Below are positions 50,203 through 59,295 of a stretch of DNA of 64,000 nt, piece by piece. The stretch is from assembly GCF_000224785.1 (NCBI RefSeq), contig NZ_AGAV01000003.1:124001-188000 (forward strand), written 5' to 3'. Numbering within the stretch: position 1 is the first letter of the stretch; each line of letters begins with the position of its first letter. The translations under genes were made by a program, and so were the position numbers. Source of the DNA: Lentibacillus jeotgali (lineage in GTDB: Bacteria; Bacillota; Bacilli; Bacillales; Amphibacillaceae). The notes beneath the pieces are model-generated. The model ran no database searches, was not told the DNA's origin, and saw only the letters and a list, made by a program, of their open reading frames with translations.

Positions 50203-51510
50203 TTACCAGTTTAATTCTTCTCCACAAAGACGAGCAAACTTTTCTGTTATATCTTTAAGATATTGATAGTCCATTGACGGGAGTTTCGCTGTATCTACGG
50301 CTTCCAAAATATATTTAGTAAAATCCCATACTTCTTTTTGAATCGACGCTTCACTAACGATAGCAACCTTATATAATGTGTCTACAATGCTATATACAAC
50401 TGATATGTCATCTTTCCCGTAATGCTTAATTTGGTAAAAACTTTTAAATAAGTAATCCCGAAAATACTTTTGTTCCATGATTAATCGCAAATCACCATTA
50501 TTATCGGAAAAATACGTGACAGGACGGTAATTGCCGGCTAATTCTGAAAGCAAACCACCAATGCGGTGAATACAATTAATCGCAGTATTCGGATCATTCA
50601 TACTTGTTGATAGTGCCTTCACAGCAATCTCAACTAACTTCTCAATTGAAAATGCAATATCCTGAAGATCGGTACGTTCATCGCCGATTAATAGAAAATA
50701 GTCGTGTTCGGCTAAATTATCCTTTCTGTCCCCTAATGCCCAAAAGTAAAAAACCGGCATTCCTTTAGGGACATAATCACCAACCTGAAAAGTTGCTTCT
50801 AACACCATATTATTGTCATTGGCCCAGTTAATCAGATAGTTATAATTGACTTGTTGAATGTAGCCAGAACGCATGGCGTGAATCGACTGTCTATCATTTT
50901 CTCTAATGGTTTCAATTTGCGAATGGTTCCAATGCTGGTGTTCTCCATACGTTCTTTCTGCAAAAGTTTCTCTAATTAATTTCGATGTTTTGCTACGTAT
51001 GACGCCAATCAGGAAGTTCACTTGCGCCCACCGTGCTGAAAAATGGATAAATAAAATAAAAAATCCAAGCGAAATAACTGTAGTAATAACGGTGAAAAAA
51101 GGGCTAAGCAAGTCTTTTTGGTTTGTTTCTGTTAATAGCCATAAATTAATCAGTACAAAAATAAAGCCAAACGTGTAAACACCTAACACATGTTGTGTAA
51201 TTTTGCTCTGCATAAAGTCCTGTAGTGCTCGGGGTGAGAACTGGGATGAATATGTTGTCAGCATCACCATAATTGTTGAAAAACTTATTGTTGTCATCGT
51301 CAGCATCGCTGTAATTAAAGCGGCATAAAGCTGCTTCGCTATACTTTGACCAGTAAGTAGGATGTTCGGTATGCTGCCGGATACTTTAGGGACTAGCCAA
51401 ACATCCACTGCCGTTATGACACCTGCTGCAATCATCGAACACAACCCATATACGATGGGGAGAAACCAGAAACTGTCACGAGCGATTGTCCAAAATTTAG
51501 TTTGATTCAT
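50203..51510 (-). CDS. DUF2254 family membrane protein
   Basis: 435 residues with four transmembrane segments in the first 165 (F-W-F-L-P-I-V-Y-G-L, then S-F-S-T-I-M-V-M-L-T-T-Y-S-S-Q-F-S-P-R-A-L). The remainder is a long cytoplasmic or outer domain containing A-L-S-T-S-M-N-D-P-N-T-A. The motif T-T-Y-S-S-Q-F-S-P-R marks DUF2254, a widespread family without a proven function. A single gene, with no binding site stronger than AGAGGA before the ATG. Confidence 0.85.
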   Translation of the reverse strand: MNQTKFWTIARDSFWFLPIVYGLCSMIAAGVITAVDVWLVPKVSGSIPNILLTGQSIAKQLYAALITAMLTMTTISFSTIMVMLTTYSSQFSPRALQDFMQSKITQHVLGVYTFGFIFVLINLWLLTETNQKDLLSPFFTVITTVISLGFFILFIHFSARWAQVNFLIGVIRSKTSKLIRETFAERTYGEHQHWNHSQIETIRENDRQSIHAMRSGYIQQVNYNYLINWANDNNMVLEATFQVGDYVPKGMPVFYFWALGDRKDNLAEHDYFLLIGDERTDLQDIAFSIEKLVEIAVKALSTSMNDPNTAINCIHRIGGLLSELAGNYRPVTYFSDNNGDLRLIMEQKYFRDYLFKSFYQIKHYGKDDISVVYSIVDTLYKVAIVSEASIQKEVWDFTKYILEAVDTAKLPSMDYQYLKDITEKFARLCGEELNW

Positions 51511-51570
51511 TCTAATCCTCTTTTCTAATAGTAATCATCATATACCCCTTGCTTAGCCACTAAAAACTTA

Positions 51571-51712
51571 AGACATAATCTCTTTTACATAGGGTATTCC
51601 ACTTTCACATCAAATAAGATCCGTCAAGAAACAGGTTTGACAAACTATCTGATTGAGGAAAAACTGGATGATTTTATGATACAATTGATGGAACATGCGA
51701 ACGCAGAATAAT
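51571..51712 (+). pseudogene. Unidentified short gene relic
   Basis: An open stretch without start codon ends at TAA 51710-51712 and reads N-K-I-R-Q-E-T-G-L-T-N-Y-L-I-E-E-K-L, then D-D-F-M-I-Q-L-M-E-H-A. The amphipathic helix pattern is protein-like, but no family was recognised. It lies in the gap between DUF2254 and DUF4064 genes. Chance cannot be excluded. Confidence 0.25.
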
Positions 51713-51765
51713 TTAATTTACGTTCCGCATAAGATAATGAAGATGAAATAGGGGGAGGAGCTTGC

Positions 51766-52203
51766 ATGAGCAGAACAGGCGAGATTGTGTTAACTGTTAT
51801 TGGCGCACTCATTTATGGCTTTTTTACTGTCGTCGGCGGATTTATGGTATGGCTTTTTAATAATGAGGCCATTTGGAACCAGGCCTCAGAGGAAATCAGT
51901 CAGCAACAGCCTGAAGTAGCCTCGGGTGATATGGAAGCTGTTACTGAAATGTTTCAGGGAAGCGGCTGGTTTCTTATCATTCTTACGCTCATCAGTGTGA
52001 TCTTAGGTATAGTTTGCATTGTGTTCATGAAAGGCAATAAAAAACCGAAAGCTGCAGGAATCATTTTGATTGTGACGGCAGTGCTGAGCACTCTTATTAC
52101 CTTTGGAGGAATGATATTCGGCGGTGTATTCTATTTGATTGCTGGCATCATGTGTCTGGCACGAAAAGCCCCGGCACCGGCAGCCCATGAAACAGTCGAA
52201 TAA
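51766..52203 (+). CDS. DUF4064 membrane protein
   Basis: 145 residues, four hydrophobic segments (V-L-T-V-I-G-A-L-I-Y-G-F, then L-I-I-L-T-L-I-S-V-I-L-G-I, and two more), one polar loop after the first. The pattern R-T-G-E-I-V-L-T-V-I-G and the terminal L-I-A-G-I-M-C-L-A-R match DUF4064, a small Firmicutes membrane family of unknown role. GGGGGAGGAG precedes the ATG. Single gene with its own terminator. Confidence 0.8.
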   Translation: MSRTGEIVLTVIGALIYGFFTVVGGFMVWLFNNEAIWNQASEEISQQQPEVASGDMEAVTEMFQGSGWFLIILTLISVILGIVCIVFMKGNKKPKAAGIILIVTAVLSTLITFGGMIFGGVFYLIAGIMCLARKAPAPAAHETVE

Positions 52204-52211
52204 GATGGGAT

Positions 52212-52241
52212 AAAAGGAGCAGCTTTCGCGCTGCTCCTTTT
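52212..52241 (+). terminator. Terminator after the DUF4064 gene
   Basis: AAAAGGAGCAGC and GCTGCTCCTTTT pair around TTTCGC. Confidence 0.85.
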
Positions 52242-52440
52242 AATTGTGTTTAGGAGAAAGCTCATGAATAAAGCTTTGCGCGGGATGATCGTGCAAGGCT
52301 GATTTATGTCAGCTTTCCCTATTTTAGTTCTCAAATTCCTACCATCAAGAATATTTCAAATATTTACAACCTAACCCATTTCCGTTATATTAAAAAGGAA
52401 AGTCAAAAATTGTATTTTATGCGTGGGAGGCTTGAGTTCC

Positions 52441-52725
52441 ATGAAACACGAAAATAGATCTGATAACGATCCGCGTTATAAAGTTGCCAACCGTGAAGCA
52501 TTAATTGGGGTAGGGCTGGTCATTTTCAACTTTATCTGGTGGTTTGCCTTTGCCTATGGACTTGGAGGTAAGGATCCATCCGAATATACATATGTTTTCG
52601 GGCTGCCGGCATGGTTTTTTTACAGCTGTGTACTGGGATTCGTTGTCATGGCGGTTCTTGTGACAATTGTCGTCAAGAAATGGTTTGTAGAAGTTCCGTT
52701 CGATGAAGAAGGAGATGGGAAATGA
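52441..52725 (+). CDS. yhdT: YhdT family protein (DUF997), panF partner
   Basis: A 94-residue protein with two transmembrane helices. R-Y-K-V-A-N-R-E-A-L-I-G, F-I-W-W-F-A-F-A-Y-G-L-G and G-L-P-A-W-F-F-Y-S-C match YhdT, which is nearly always encoded directly before panF. Its job is unproven; it may be a small subunit or a stabiliser of the symporter. ATG 52441 has GGGAGG 10 bases upstream. Its stop overlaps the panF start (ATGA). Confidence 0.87.
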   Translation: MKHENRSDNDPRYKVANREALIGVGLVIFNFIWWFAFAYGLGGKDPSEYTYVFGLPAWFFYSCVLGFVVMAVLVTIVVKKWFVEVPFDEEGDGK

Positions 52726-54164
52726 ATTGGCAAGCATTACTTCCGTTAATTGGTTTGTTGTTAATCATATTCGGTGTAGGTATATGGGCAGGTAAATATA
52801 TAAAATTCTCAAATACGTTTTTGCAGGATTATTTCCTGGGAGGCAGAAGTCTCGGCGGTTTTGTTCTGGCGATGACAATGACCGCTACATACGGCAGTGC
52901 CAGCAGTTTTATCGGCGGTCCCGGGACAGCTTATACCGAGGGGCTCGGGTGGGTTCTCCTAGCGATGACCCAAGTGTCGACCGGCTATTTTGTGCTGATG
53001 GTCCTTGGTAAAAAATTTGCGATTATGACACGTAAATATAAAGCGCTGACAATGGTTGATTTTTTAAAAGAGCGGTACCAATCTAAATGGGTGGTCCTGA
53101 TCTCCGCATTCAGCATTATCATCTTTTTATTTTCAGCGATGGCGGCCCAGTGGATAGGCGGTGCCCGGCTGATAGAGTCACTTGTCGGGATACCGTATAC
53201 AACAGCTTTGTTTATTTTTGCATTATTAGTACTGATTTATGTAGTAATCGGAGGCTTCAGGGCGGTAGCGCTGACGGATGCCATCCAGGGGACGATTATG
53301 TTCATCGGTACTCTCATATTGCTGATTGCTACGATTATCGCAGGCGGTGGTATTTCCAATATCATTTCGGATCTGAATGCGGAAAATCCGAATTTGATTA
53401 CGCCGTATGGTGCTGAGGGGACGCTTTCACCAGCCTTCGTATCATCATTCTGGATACTTGTCGGCGTTGGTGTTGTGGCCTTGCCGCAGATTACGGTCAG
53501 GGCCATGTCATACAGAGATTCCCGTTCCATGCATCGTGCCATCATTATTGGTACGATCGTTGTTGGTGTCATCATGTTGAACATGCATCTGATTGGTGTG
53601 TTTGCCCGGCCGATTTTGCCCAGCATTGAAGTCGGTGATAAAGTTATGCCGCTGATTGCACTCGAGGTTATGCCTAACTGGCTGGCGGGCATCGTACTGG
53701 CGGCACCAATGGCAGCTATCATGTCGACGGTCGATTCATTGCTGCTCTTGGTGAGTTCATCCGTTGTCAAAGATGTTTACTTAAATTATATGGAACCAAA
53801 TGCTTCTCACCAGCGGGTCAAACGATTGAGTATCGGTGTGACAGCTACGCTCGGGGTTATTGTGTTCCTGATGGCACTCAATCCGCCTGATTTGATCATC
53901 TGGCTGAACCTGTTTGCCTTTGGAGGTCTTGAAGCGGCATTTATCTGGCCGATTGTAATGGGACTTTATTGGAGAAAAGGGAATAAATATGGCGCACTTG
54001 CCTCCATGGTGACCGGTATTGGGTTATATGTTTTATCAGACACATTCTTTCCGCAGCCATTCGGGTTACATTCGGTCGTGCTGCCAGTGGTGGTGTCGTT
54101 CTTTGCTTATGTACTTGTAAGTCTGGGAACGCAGAACGATTCAGTTAGTGAGGCTCCAAGCTAA
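52722..54164 (+). CDS. panF: Sodium/pantothenate symporter
   Basis: A 480-residue, 13-segment member of the sodium:solute symporter family that imports pantothenate. F-L-G-G-R-S-L-G-G, A-T-Y-G-S-A-S-S-F-I-G-G-P-G and A-A-I-M-S-T-V-D-S (the sodium-site region) are visible. The YhdT gene overlapping upstream is the usual neighbour and raises confidence. No terminator is obvious after it; 54165-54270 holds the promoter region of the next gene. Confidence 0.9.
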   Translation: MNWQALLPLIGLLLIIFGVGIWAGKYIKFSNTFLQDYFLGGRSLGGFVLAMTMTATYGSASSFIGGPGTAYTEGLGWVLLAMTQVSTGYFVLMVLGKKFAIMTRKYKALTMVDFLKERYQSKWVVLISAFSIIIFLFSAMAAQWIGGARLIESLVGIPYTTALFIFALLVLIYVVIGGFRAVALTDAIQGTIMFIGTLILLIATIIAGGGISNIISDLNAENPNLITPYGAEGTLSPAFVSSFWILVGVGVVALPQITVRAMSYRDSRSMHRAIIIGTIVVGVIMLNMHLIGVFARPILPSIEVGDKVMPLIALEVMPNWLAGIVLAAPMAAIMSTVDSLLLLVSSSVVKDVYLNYMEPNASHQRVKRLSIGVTATLGVIVFLMALNPPDLIIWLNLFAFGGLEAAFIWPIVMGLYWRKGNKYGALASMVTGIGLYVLSDTFFPQPFGLHSVVLPVVVSFFAYVLVSLGTQNDSVSEAPS

Positions 54165-54270
54165 ATTCGTGGAAGGGAAAATTGTAGCACCCAATCGTCT
54201 TGTAATTTTGCTGGCAACAGTGTGTTAATATGGTTTTAGATGCTAAAAAACTAAAGGGAGAGAACGGATT

Positions 54271-54864
54271 ATGACCAAAATCGGATTTGTCCGCCATGGT
54301 GTTACACAGTGGAACAAGGAAGGAAGAGCACAAGGGACCTCCGATATCCCGCTGGATGAAGAGGGTCTGGGACAGGCTCGTCTTCTGGCAGAACGGCTTG
54401 AATTCGGTGAATGGGATGTCGTATATTCCAGCGATCTATTACGGGCAAAGCAGACTGCAGAAATTCTGAATGCTAAACTTGGAACACAATTGTATCTGGA
54501 TTCCCGGCTCCGTGAAAGAAATTGCGGTCTCGCTGAAGGAACGACAGAGGAAGAGAGAGTGCAACGATGGGGACCGGGTTGGCGAGAGCTGGATATGCAA
54601 TTCGAATCATATGACAGTATTATTTCCAGAGGGGATGCTTTGATTGATGAAATCAGTGAGAAACATATGGATCAGAATGTGTTGATTGTCAGTCATGGTG
54701 CATTCATTAAGGTTGTGCTGAACGCACTTATTCCTGATTCGAATATGGATGAATCCTTGAAGAATACGTCATTAACCTCCCTGATAAAATGCGAAGGCGG
54801 CTGGGATTGTAATCTGTATAATTGGACAGAGCATATACTGAAGGGCGACTCGCTTAAAATGTAA
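54271..54864 (+). CDS. Histidine phosphatase family protein
   Basis: 197 residues. The catalytic motif is F-V-R-H-G-V-T-Q-W-N; the acid/base Glu is in R-L-R-E-R-N-C-G, and the second histidine in I-V-S-H-G-A. This is a small cofactor-independent phosphatase of the phosphoglycerate-mutase superfamily, like PhoE/YhfR; the substrate cannot be read from sequence. AAAGGGAGAG precedes the ATG. A GNAT relic begins just after its stop. Confidence 0.87.
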   Translation: MTKIGFVRHGVTQWNKEGRAQGTSDIPLDEEGLGQARLLAERLEFGEWDVVYSSDLLRAKQTAEILNAKLGTQLYLDSRLRERNCGLAEGTTEEERVQRWGPGWRELDMQFESYDSIISRGDALIDEISEKHMDQNVLIVSHGAFIKVVLNALIPDSNMDESLKNTSLTSLIKCEGGWDCNLYNWTEHILKGDSLKM

Positions 54865-54865
54865 C

Positions 54866-55140
54866 GAAAAGGGAGATGCCTGGCAGTCACTGGGAATTGG
54901 CGACAAGGCGAACTGGAATAAAGGATGTGGACAGAGATTCTTAGGCTGGCCCTGGCATTCGCATTCGGGGAACTGAATCTCCATCGTATTCAGCTGTTAG
55001 TATTTGAGAACAATAAGCGGGCGATTGCACCTTATGAAAAGTGCGGATTTAAACATGAAGGCGGCCATCGGGAGTATTTGGCCCGTGATGGCAAGTCTGA
55101 AGATATGCTTATTTTTGGCATTTTGCGTCGTGAATGGTAG
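54866..55140 (+). pseudogene. GNAT acetyltransferase relic with frameshift
   Basis: In one frame the sequence reads G-D-A-W-Q-S-L-G-I-G-D-K-A-N-W-N-K-G-C-G up to about 54930. It then continues in the next frame as T-E-I-L-R-L-A-L-A-F-A-F-G, ending in E-N-N-K-R-A-I-A-P-Y-E-K-C-G-F and F-G-I-L-R-R-E-W. Together these are the acetyl-CoA-binding half of a RimJ/RimL-type GNAT enzyme (usual length about 180). A one-base deletion near 54931 (GGACAG where GGAACAG is expected) breaks it, and the first half is absent. Confidence 0.7.
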
Positions 55141-55223
55141 ATGGATCAATCCTAAAAGAGTGCTTTATTGGAACTTTCATGCTATGGGACGGCTGGATGT
55201 TGTTGTGGAATGGATGTGAAGGA

Positions 55224-55832
55224 ATGGAAAAAGAAAAGCTGATTAGAAAATATGATAAACACGTCAAAATGTATAAAAATGTCTGCAATAATCGTCTCTT
55301 GGATCGCTGGAGAAGACCGCTTTTGGCAAATGCTTATGGAAACATCCTGGAAGTCGGCGTCGGCATCGGTGCAAACTTCCCGTATTATGACAGAGAAAAT
55401 ATCCATGTTACAGGGGTTGATTTCAGCCCGGAAATGATTAAAAACGCCAGACAAACCGCTTCTGATTATCAAATTAATGCTGAGCTGCTTCAAATGGATG
55501 TTGAGGATCTGGCTTTTGAATCGGATTCTTTTGACTGCATTGTTTCCACGCTGACGATGTGCGGCTATCCTAATCCAACAGGGCTGTTGAATCAATTTAA
55601 CAACTGGTGCAGAAAGAAAGGCACCATTCTGTTAATGGAACACGGCATCAGCTCAAATTCCGTCTTATCGTATGCGCAAAAGGTGGCTGACCCGTTATTC
55701 AAAAAAGCTGCCGGGTGCCATTGTGACCGAAACATCATGAAGATCGTTGAAGATTCCAGCCTCCAAATTGACTATAAGAATAGTTATTGGACAGATATCA
55801 TAAGTTTAATTTGGGCAAGCCCTGTAAGATAA
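55224..55832 (+). CDS. Class I SAM-dependent methyltransferase
   Basis: 202 residues. Motif I, E-V-G-V-G-I-G-A-N, binds SAM; V-T-G-V-D-F-S-P-E-M is motif II and F-D-C-I-V-S-T-L-T-M-C motif IV. The pattern resembles phosphatidylethanolamine N-methyltransferase-like/UbiE-type small enzymes, so a lipid or small-molecule substrate is likely but unknown. ATG 55224 has AAGGA too close upstream for an ideal site; a coupled start is possible because the frame is open back to 55134. Confidence 0.75.
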   Translation: MEKEKLIRKYDKHVKMYKNVCNNRLLDRWRRPLLANAYGNILEVGVGIGANFPYYDRENIHVTGVDFSPEMIKNARQTASDYQINAELLQMDVEDLAFESDSFDCIVSTLTMCGYPNPTGLLNQFNNWCRKKGTILLMEHGISSNSVLSYAQKVADPLFKKAAGCHCDRNIMKIVEDSSLQIDYKNSYWTDIISLIWASPVR

Positions 55833-56072
55833 AATTTGCTCGGTAATTGCAATGCCTCGTCCAGGCTTAGCTTCCAGGGTCCATGTTTTATCAGGAACAT
55901 ATTCACGGTTACGCGCCCATGTTTTAGTCGCCCATATTAAAACGCCCTGAAACATATTATTGATTTTTCGCTTAAGTCTGCCGGTATAACCCCCATGTAT
56001 CTCTGAATATGAATGAATATGCCTTCTCGTGGATGTGTATCTTAGCCGTAAATTGGGTATAAGCAAAACCAA
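55806..56072 (-). CDS. Doubtful small ORF or gene relic
   Basis: An 88-codon frame rich in Arg, Thr and aromatic residues (W-A-T-K-T-W-A-R-N-R-E-Y-V, then P-D-K-T-W-T-L-E-A-K-P). Its end overlaps the methyltransferase gene by 27 bases. No Shine-Dalgarno was seen and no family recognised. It could be the remnant of a longer gene; 55833-56164 otherwise appears empty. Confidence 0.25.
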   Translation of the reverse strand: MVLLIPNLRLRYTSTRRHIHSYSEIHGGYTGRLKRKINNMFQGVLIWATKTWARNREYVPDKTWTLEAKPGRGIAITEQILSYRACPN

Positions 56073-56164
56073 GGGTGAACGCCTATTTTATTATTATCTC
56101 ACTCGTAATATTTCTTTATATACGCCCAAATTTTTGATACCCCTTTAGTGAGAGGTGAGACGGC

Positions 56165-56374
56165 ATGGAATTGAATGTCCAGAAGAAGAGCAATGGAAAA
56201 CTTGGCTTATATGTATTCCCGTTTATTATTGCAGCACTGCTGTTTGTTAATTTCTATATGATTATTAATCACAAATCAATTGTCACAACCTCTATCGCCA
56301 TGGTCTCTGCTGTGCTGCTTATTATTTTATTTTTAATGTCTATTTGGTCCATTTTTAAAGAAGTGTCAAGGTAG
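56165..56374 (+). CDS. Small two-helix membrane protein of unknown function
   Basis: 69 residues: a basic start (Q-K-K-S-N-G-K), helix 1 L-Y-V-F-P-F-I-I-A-A-L-L-F-V, a short loop N-H-K-S, and helix 2 I-A-M-V-S-A-V-L-L-I-I-L-F-L. GAGAGGTGAG precedes the ATG, so it is likely real. I cannot name a family. It is followed by a bidirectional terminator shared with the acetoacetyl-CoA synthetase gene. Confidence 0.6.
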   Translation: MELNVQKKSNGKLGLYVFPFIIAALLFVNFYMIINHKSIVTTSIAMVSAVLLIILFLMSIWSIFKEVSR

Positions 56375-56404
56375 TTGGTTTGCTGAAATCACTGTTTATA
56401 GAAA

Positions 56405-56437
56405 AAGGATGCCGAAACTTGGCATCCTCTTATTTTT
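56405..56437. terminator. Bidirectional terminator
   Basis: AGGATGCC (56407-56414) pairs with GGCATCCT (56421-56428); AAAA before, TCTTATTTTT after. It serves the small membrane protein gene and the convergent ligase gene. Confidence 0.8.
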
Positions 56438-58430
56438 AGATATTAGCATTGGCCTGTTCTTCAGCGAATCGGACAAAGTAATCGAGTGAGTCCTGATTGC
56501 TAAGTGACCCTTGATTGACTACTTCATTAACAGGCTTGCCCATTAATATTTTCTTAATGGGTATTTCCAACTTCTTACCGTTCAACGTTTTTGGCAGGTC
56601 TGGTGCTTCATATATACCGCTGGGGACATGGCGCGGTGAGCAGTGAGTCCGAATCTGATTTTTGATTGTTTTCTTCACATCTTCCGTCAGTACTTTGCCT
56701 TCTTTCATCAGGACAAACAGCGGTGTATAGGATTCACCGTCGCCTTTGGGAATATCAACAATCAGACTGTCACTCACTTCGCTGACATGGTCCACTGCAC
56801 GATAGATTTCACTTGTACCGATACGGATTCCCCCGCGATTGATGGTGGCATCTGACCGGCCATAAATCACGCATGTATGCCGGTTGGTGATTTTCAAATA
56901 ATCCCCATGCCGCCAAATGCCGGGGAATACATCGAAGTAGCTGTCATGAAGACGGCTGCCGTCCGGATCATTCCAGAAATAAATCGGCATAGACGGGAAT
57001 GGATCGGTCAGAACAAGTTCACCGACCTTTTCAAATTGCGGGTTGGCATCGTCGTCAAAGCTTTCTATTTTAGCACCAAGACCGCGGCACTGGAGTTCCC
57101 CTGCGTGCACAGGCAAAATTGGCGCACCAAGAATAAACGCTGTGCAGACATCGGTTCCGCCGCTTGCCGAAGCAATCCACAAATCTTCCTTCACATTGTT
57201 GTAGCACCATTGGAATCCTTCTGGCGGCAGAGGAGACCCGGTTGAGCTGATGCTCTCCAGGTGGCTCAAGTTGAATTCCTCACCAGGCTTCAGGTCTTCA
57301 TCCTTCATGCTGGCGGTAATATAGCTTGCACTGGTGCCGAAGACCGTCATCTTCGTATCCTGGGCAAACTTCCACAGCATGCGTTTATCCGGGTAGGCTG
57401 GGTTACCGTCGTATAAAATAATTGAACTGCCGGTCAGCAGTCCGCCGACAAGGAAATTCCACATCATCCAACCGGTCGTTGTAAACCAAAAGAAGCGGTC
57501 GTTTACTCCAAGATCTGCGTGGAATGTCAATGCTTTCAGGTGTTCGAGTAAAATACCGCCCTGGCTCTGCACAATCGGCTTTGGTTTGCCGGTGGTACCG
57601 GAGGAAAATAATACCCAGAGCGGGTCATTGAAGTTAACATGCTCAAAGGTCAGGGTTCCTGTCTCGGCAATCGCATCATCCCACAATGTGACGTTCTTCA
57701 GCCGGATGGTATCAGGCTGCTCGTTCAAATATGGTATAGTTATGGTCGCTTCCAGTGTCGGCAGCTCGGACTGGATATTTTCCACAACATCAATCCGGTC
57801 AAAATCTTTCCCGCCGTAACGGTAGCCGTCTACGGTCACCATCACTTTCGGTTCAATCTGTTTAAACCGGTCGATCACACTTTGTGTACCAAAATCCGGT
57901 GAGGCACTCGACCAGATGGCGCCAAGGCTGGCAGTTGCCAGGAAAGCGACAATAGTTTCATAGATATTGGCAACATAAGCCACCACACGGTCGCCCTTTG
58001 CAACACCAAGATTTTTAAGGGTTTTTTGCATGGCAGAAGTGTCCTGGTACAGCTTTTGCCATGTTATTTCTTGTGTATCGCGTAATTCTGAGGACTGGAT
58101 AATAGCCGGCTTATCATCATCCCGGTTTCTGAAAATATGTTCGGTATAGTTGATGGTTGCTTCCGGAAACCACTTGGCTCCAGGCATCTGATGTGATGTA
58201 AGGATCGTTTCATAAGGATCTTTCGCCTGGATATTAAAGTATTCCCAGATTGACGTCCAGAAATCTTCCAATTCATCGACAGACCATTTCCAGAGCGAAT
58301 GATAGTCATCGAATTGCAGGTTTTTGTGTTCGTTTAGCCAATTCATATAATCATAGATTTTTGATTGCTGCTTACGTTTTTCACCCGGTTCCCATAACAG
58401 GGTGCCTTCTTTTATCTCACTCAAATTCAT
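56436..58430 (-). CDS. Acetoacetate-CoA ligase
   Basis: A 664-residue member of the acyl-CoA synthetase superfamily that activates acetoacetate with ATP. The P-loop-like A3 motif is L-F-S-S-G-T-T-G-K-P-K-P, and the later D-V-F-P-G-I-W-R-H-G-D-Y and G-R-S-D-A-T-I-N-R-G-G-I-R correspond to A7-A8. The extended N-terminus (L-W-E-P, W-S-V-D-E-L-E-D-F-W) is typical of acetoacetyl-CoA synthetases rather than acetyl-CoA synthetases. AGGAGG precedes the ATG. It is a single gene, perhaps for using ketone bodies or degrading PHB. Confidence 0.9.
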   Translation of the reverse strand: MNLSEIKEGTLLWEPGEKRKQQSKIYDYMNWLNEHKNLQFDDYHSLWKWSVDELEDFWTSIWEYFNIQAKDPYETILTSHQMPGAKWFPEATINYTEHIFRNRDDDKPAIIQSSELRDTQEITWQKLYQDTSAMQKTLKNLGVAKGDRVVAYVANIYETIVAFLATASLGAIWSSASPDFGTQSVIDRFKQIEPKVMVTVDGYRYGGKDFDRIDVVENIQSELPTLEATITIPYLNEQPDTIRLKNVTLWDDAIAETGTLTFEHVNFNDPLWVLFSSGTTGKPKPIVQSQGGILLEHLKALTFHADLGVNDRFFWFTTTGWMMWNFLVGGLLTGSSIILYDGNPAYPDKRMLWKFAQDTKMTVFGTSASYITASMKDEDLKPGEEFNLSHLESISSTGSPLPPEGFQWCYNNVKEDLWIASASGGTDVCTAFILGAPILPVHAGELQCRGLGAKIESFDDDANPQFEKVGELVLTDPFPSMPIYFWNDPDGSRLHDSYFDVFPGIWRHGDYLKITNRHTCVIYGRSDATINRGGIRIGTSEIYRAVDHVSEVSDSLIVDIPKGDGESYTPLFVLMKEGKVLTEDVKKTIKNQIRTHCSPRHVPSGIYEAPDLPKTLNGKKLEIPIKKILMGKPVNEVVNQGSLSNQDSLDYFVRFAEEQANANI

Positions 58431-58782
58431 GCTCCTCCTTTAGACTGCACTCGTTCCCATTATATGAAACCGTTTTCTGTGTGTAAAGGGTTACTGCCAT
58501 TCTGTCCTGTGAAGGTGAACATTGGAAATAAGAGTCAGAATGGATATCATTGTGATCGGGAGTTCAGTGATAAAGTAACAGTAATTCGTGAAGGAAAATA
58601 ATCGTCGTTGCATAGGCCCCAGGGGTTTTGTGATCTTTTATTGTCAGGGTTTGTGTGAAAGTTATGTAAGATGTATGTCAGCACGATACAATTAAGTGTT
58701 ACATTTGTTTGGAAAAGTGTTGGAATGTCTGGAGTCAGTATGCGGAGTACCTAATATATGGGGCGGATTCCCGTAGCACCTG

Positions 58783-59295
58783 CTATAAATCTCTTAGCTT
58801 TGTTTCATGCTCAATGGAGCGTAAAGCAAGGGTTTCCATCGATTTATCCTGCCTATGACTGCTTTCAGATAACATCTGCAGTTTTTCTGAATTCACTGCA
58901 ACCTGATTGAAGTTTCGATTAATCTGGCTGTAATTACGATCAATTCGTTCTGCATTGCCATCTATTTTATTATCGAGACGTTGGATATCTTCTTCAAGAC
59001 GTTGGATGTCATCTTTAGTAGCCATGCTGGATATATCGTCTTTGGTCGCCATACTGGAGATGTCATCTTTAGTAGCCATGCTGGATATATCGTCTTTGGA
59101 GACCATTTCGGAGATGTCATCTTTAGTAGCCATGCTGGATATATCGTCTTTGGTCGCCATACCGGAGATGTCATCTTTAGTAGCCATGCCGGATATATCG
59201 TCTTTGGAGACCATTTCGGAGATGTCATCTTTAGTCACCATGTTAATCTTGATATCTTTGATTCCATTCACTAACTGCTGTAAAATCGTTTCCAA
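58783..59295 (-). CDS. Coiled-coil protein with nine tandem 9-residue repeats
   Basis: 170 residues. After E-T-I-L-Q-Q-L-V-N-G-I-K-D-I, nine copies of a M-A-T-K-D-D-I-S-S-type nonapeptide follow (residues about 20-100). Then come L-E-E-D-I-Q-R-L-D-N-K-I-D and R-N-Y-S-Q-I-N-R-N-F-N, which look like coiled-coil heptads. There is no membrane segment. TTG 59295 lies 8 bases after AGGAGG. The DNA of four repeats (108 bp) is duplicated almost exactly at 59005-59220, so the number of repeats has changed recently. No family with a known role was recognised. Confidence 0.7.
   Translation of the reverse strand: METILQQLVNGIKDIKINMVTKDDISEMVSKDDISGMATKDDISGMATKDDISSMATKDDISEMVSKDDISSMATKDDISSMATKDDISSMATKDDIQRLEEDIQRLDNKIDGNAERIDRNYSQINRNFNQVAVNSEKLQMLSESSHRQDKSMETLALRSIEHETKLRDL
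59005..59220. repeat. Two tandem 108-bp units made of 27-bp coding repeats
   Basis: Block A (59005-59112) and block B (59113-59220) differ at only two bases by eye. Each block holds four 27-bp repeats. Being multiples of three, copy changes keep the gene in frame. Both strands are open through the array, but only the minus strand has a start with a binding site. Confidence 0.9.
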
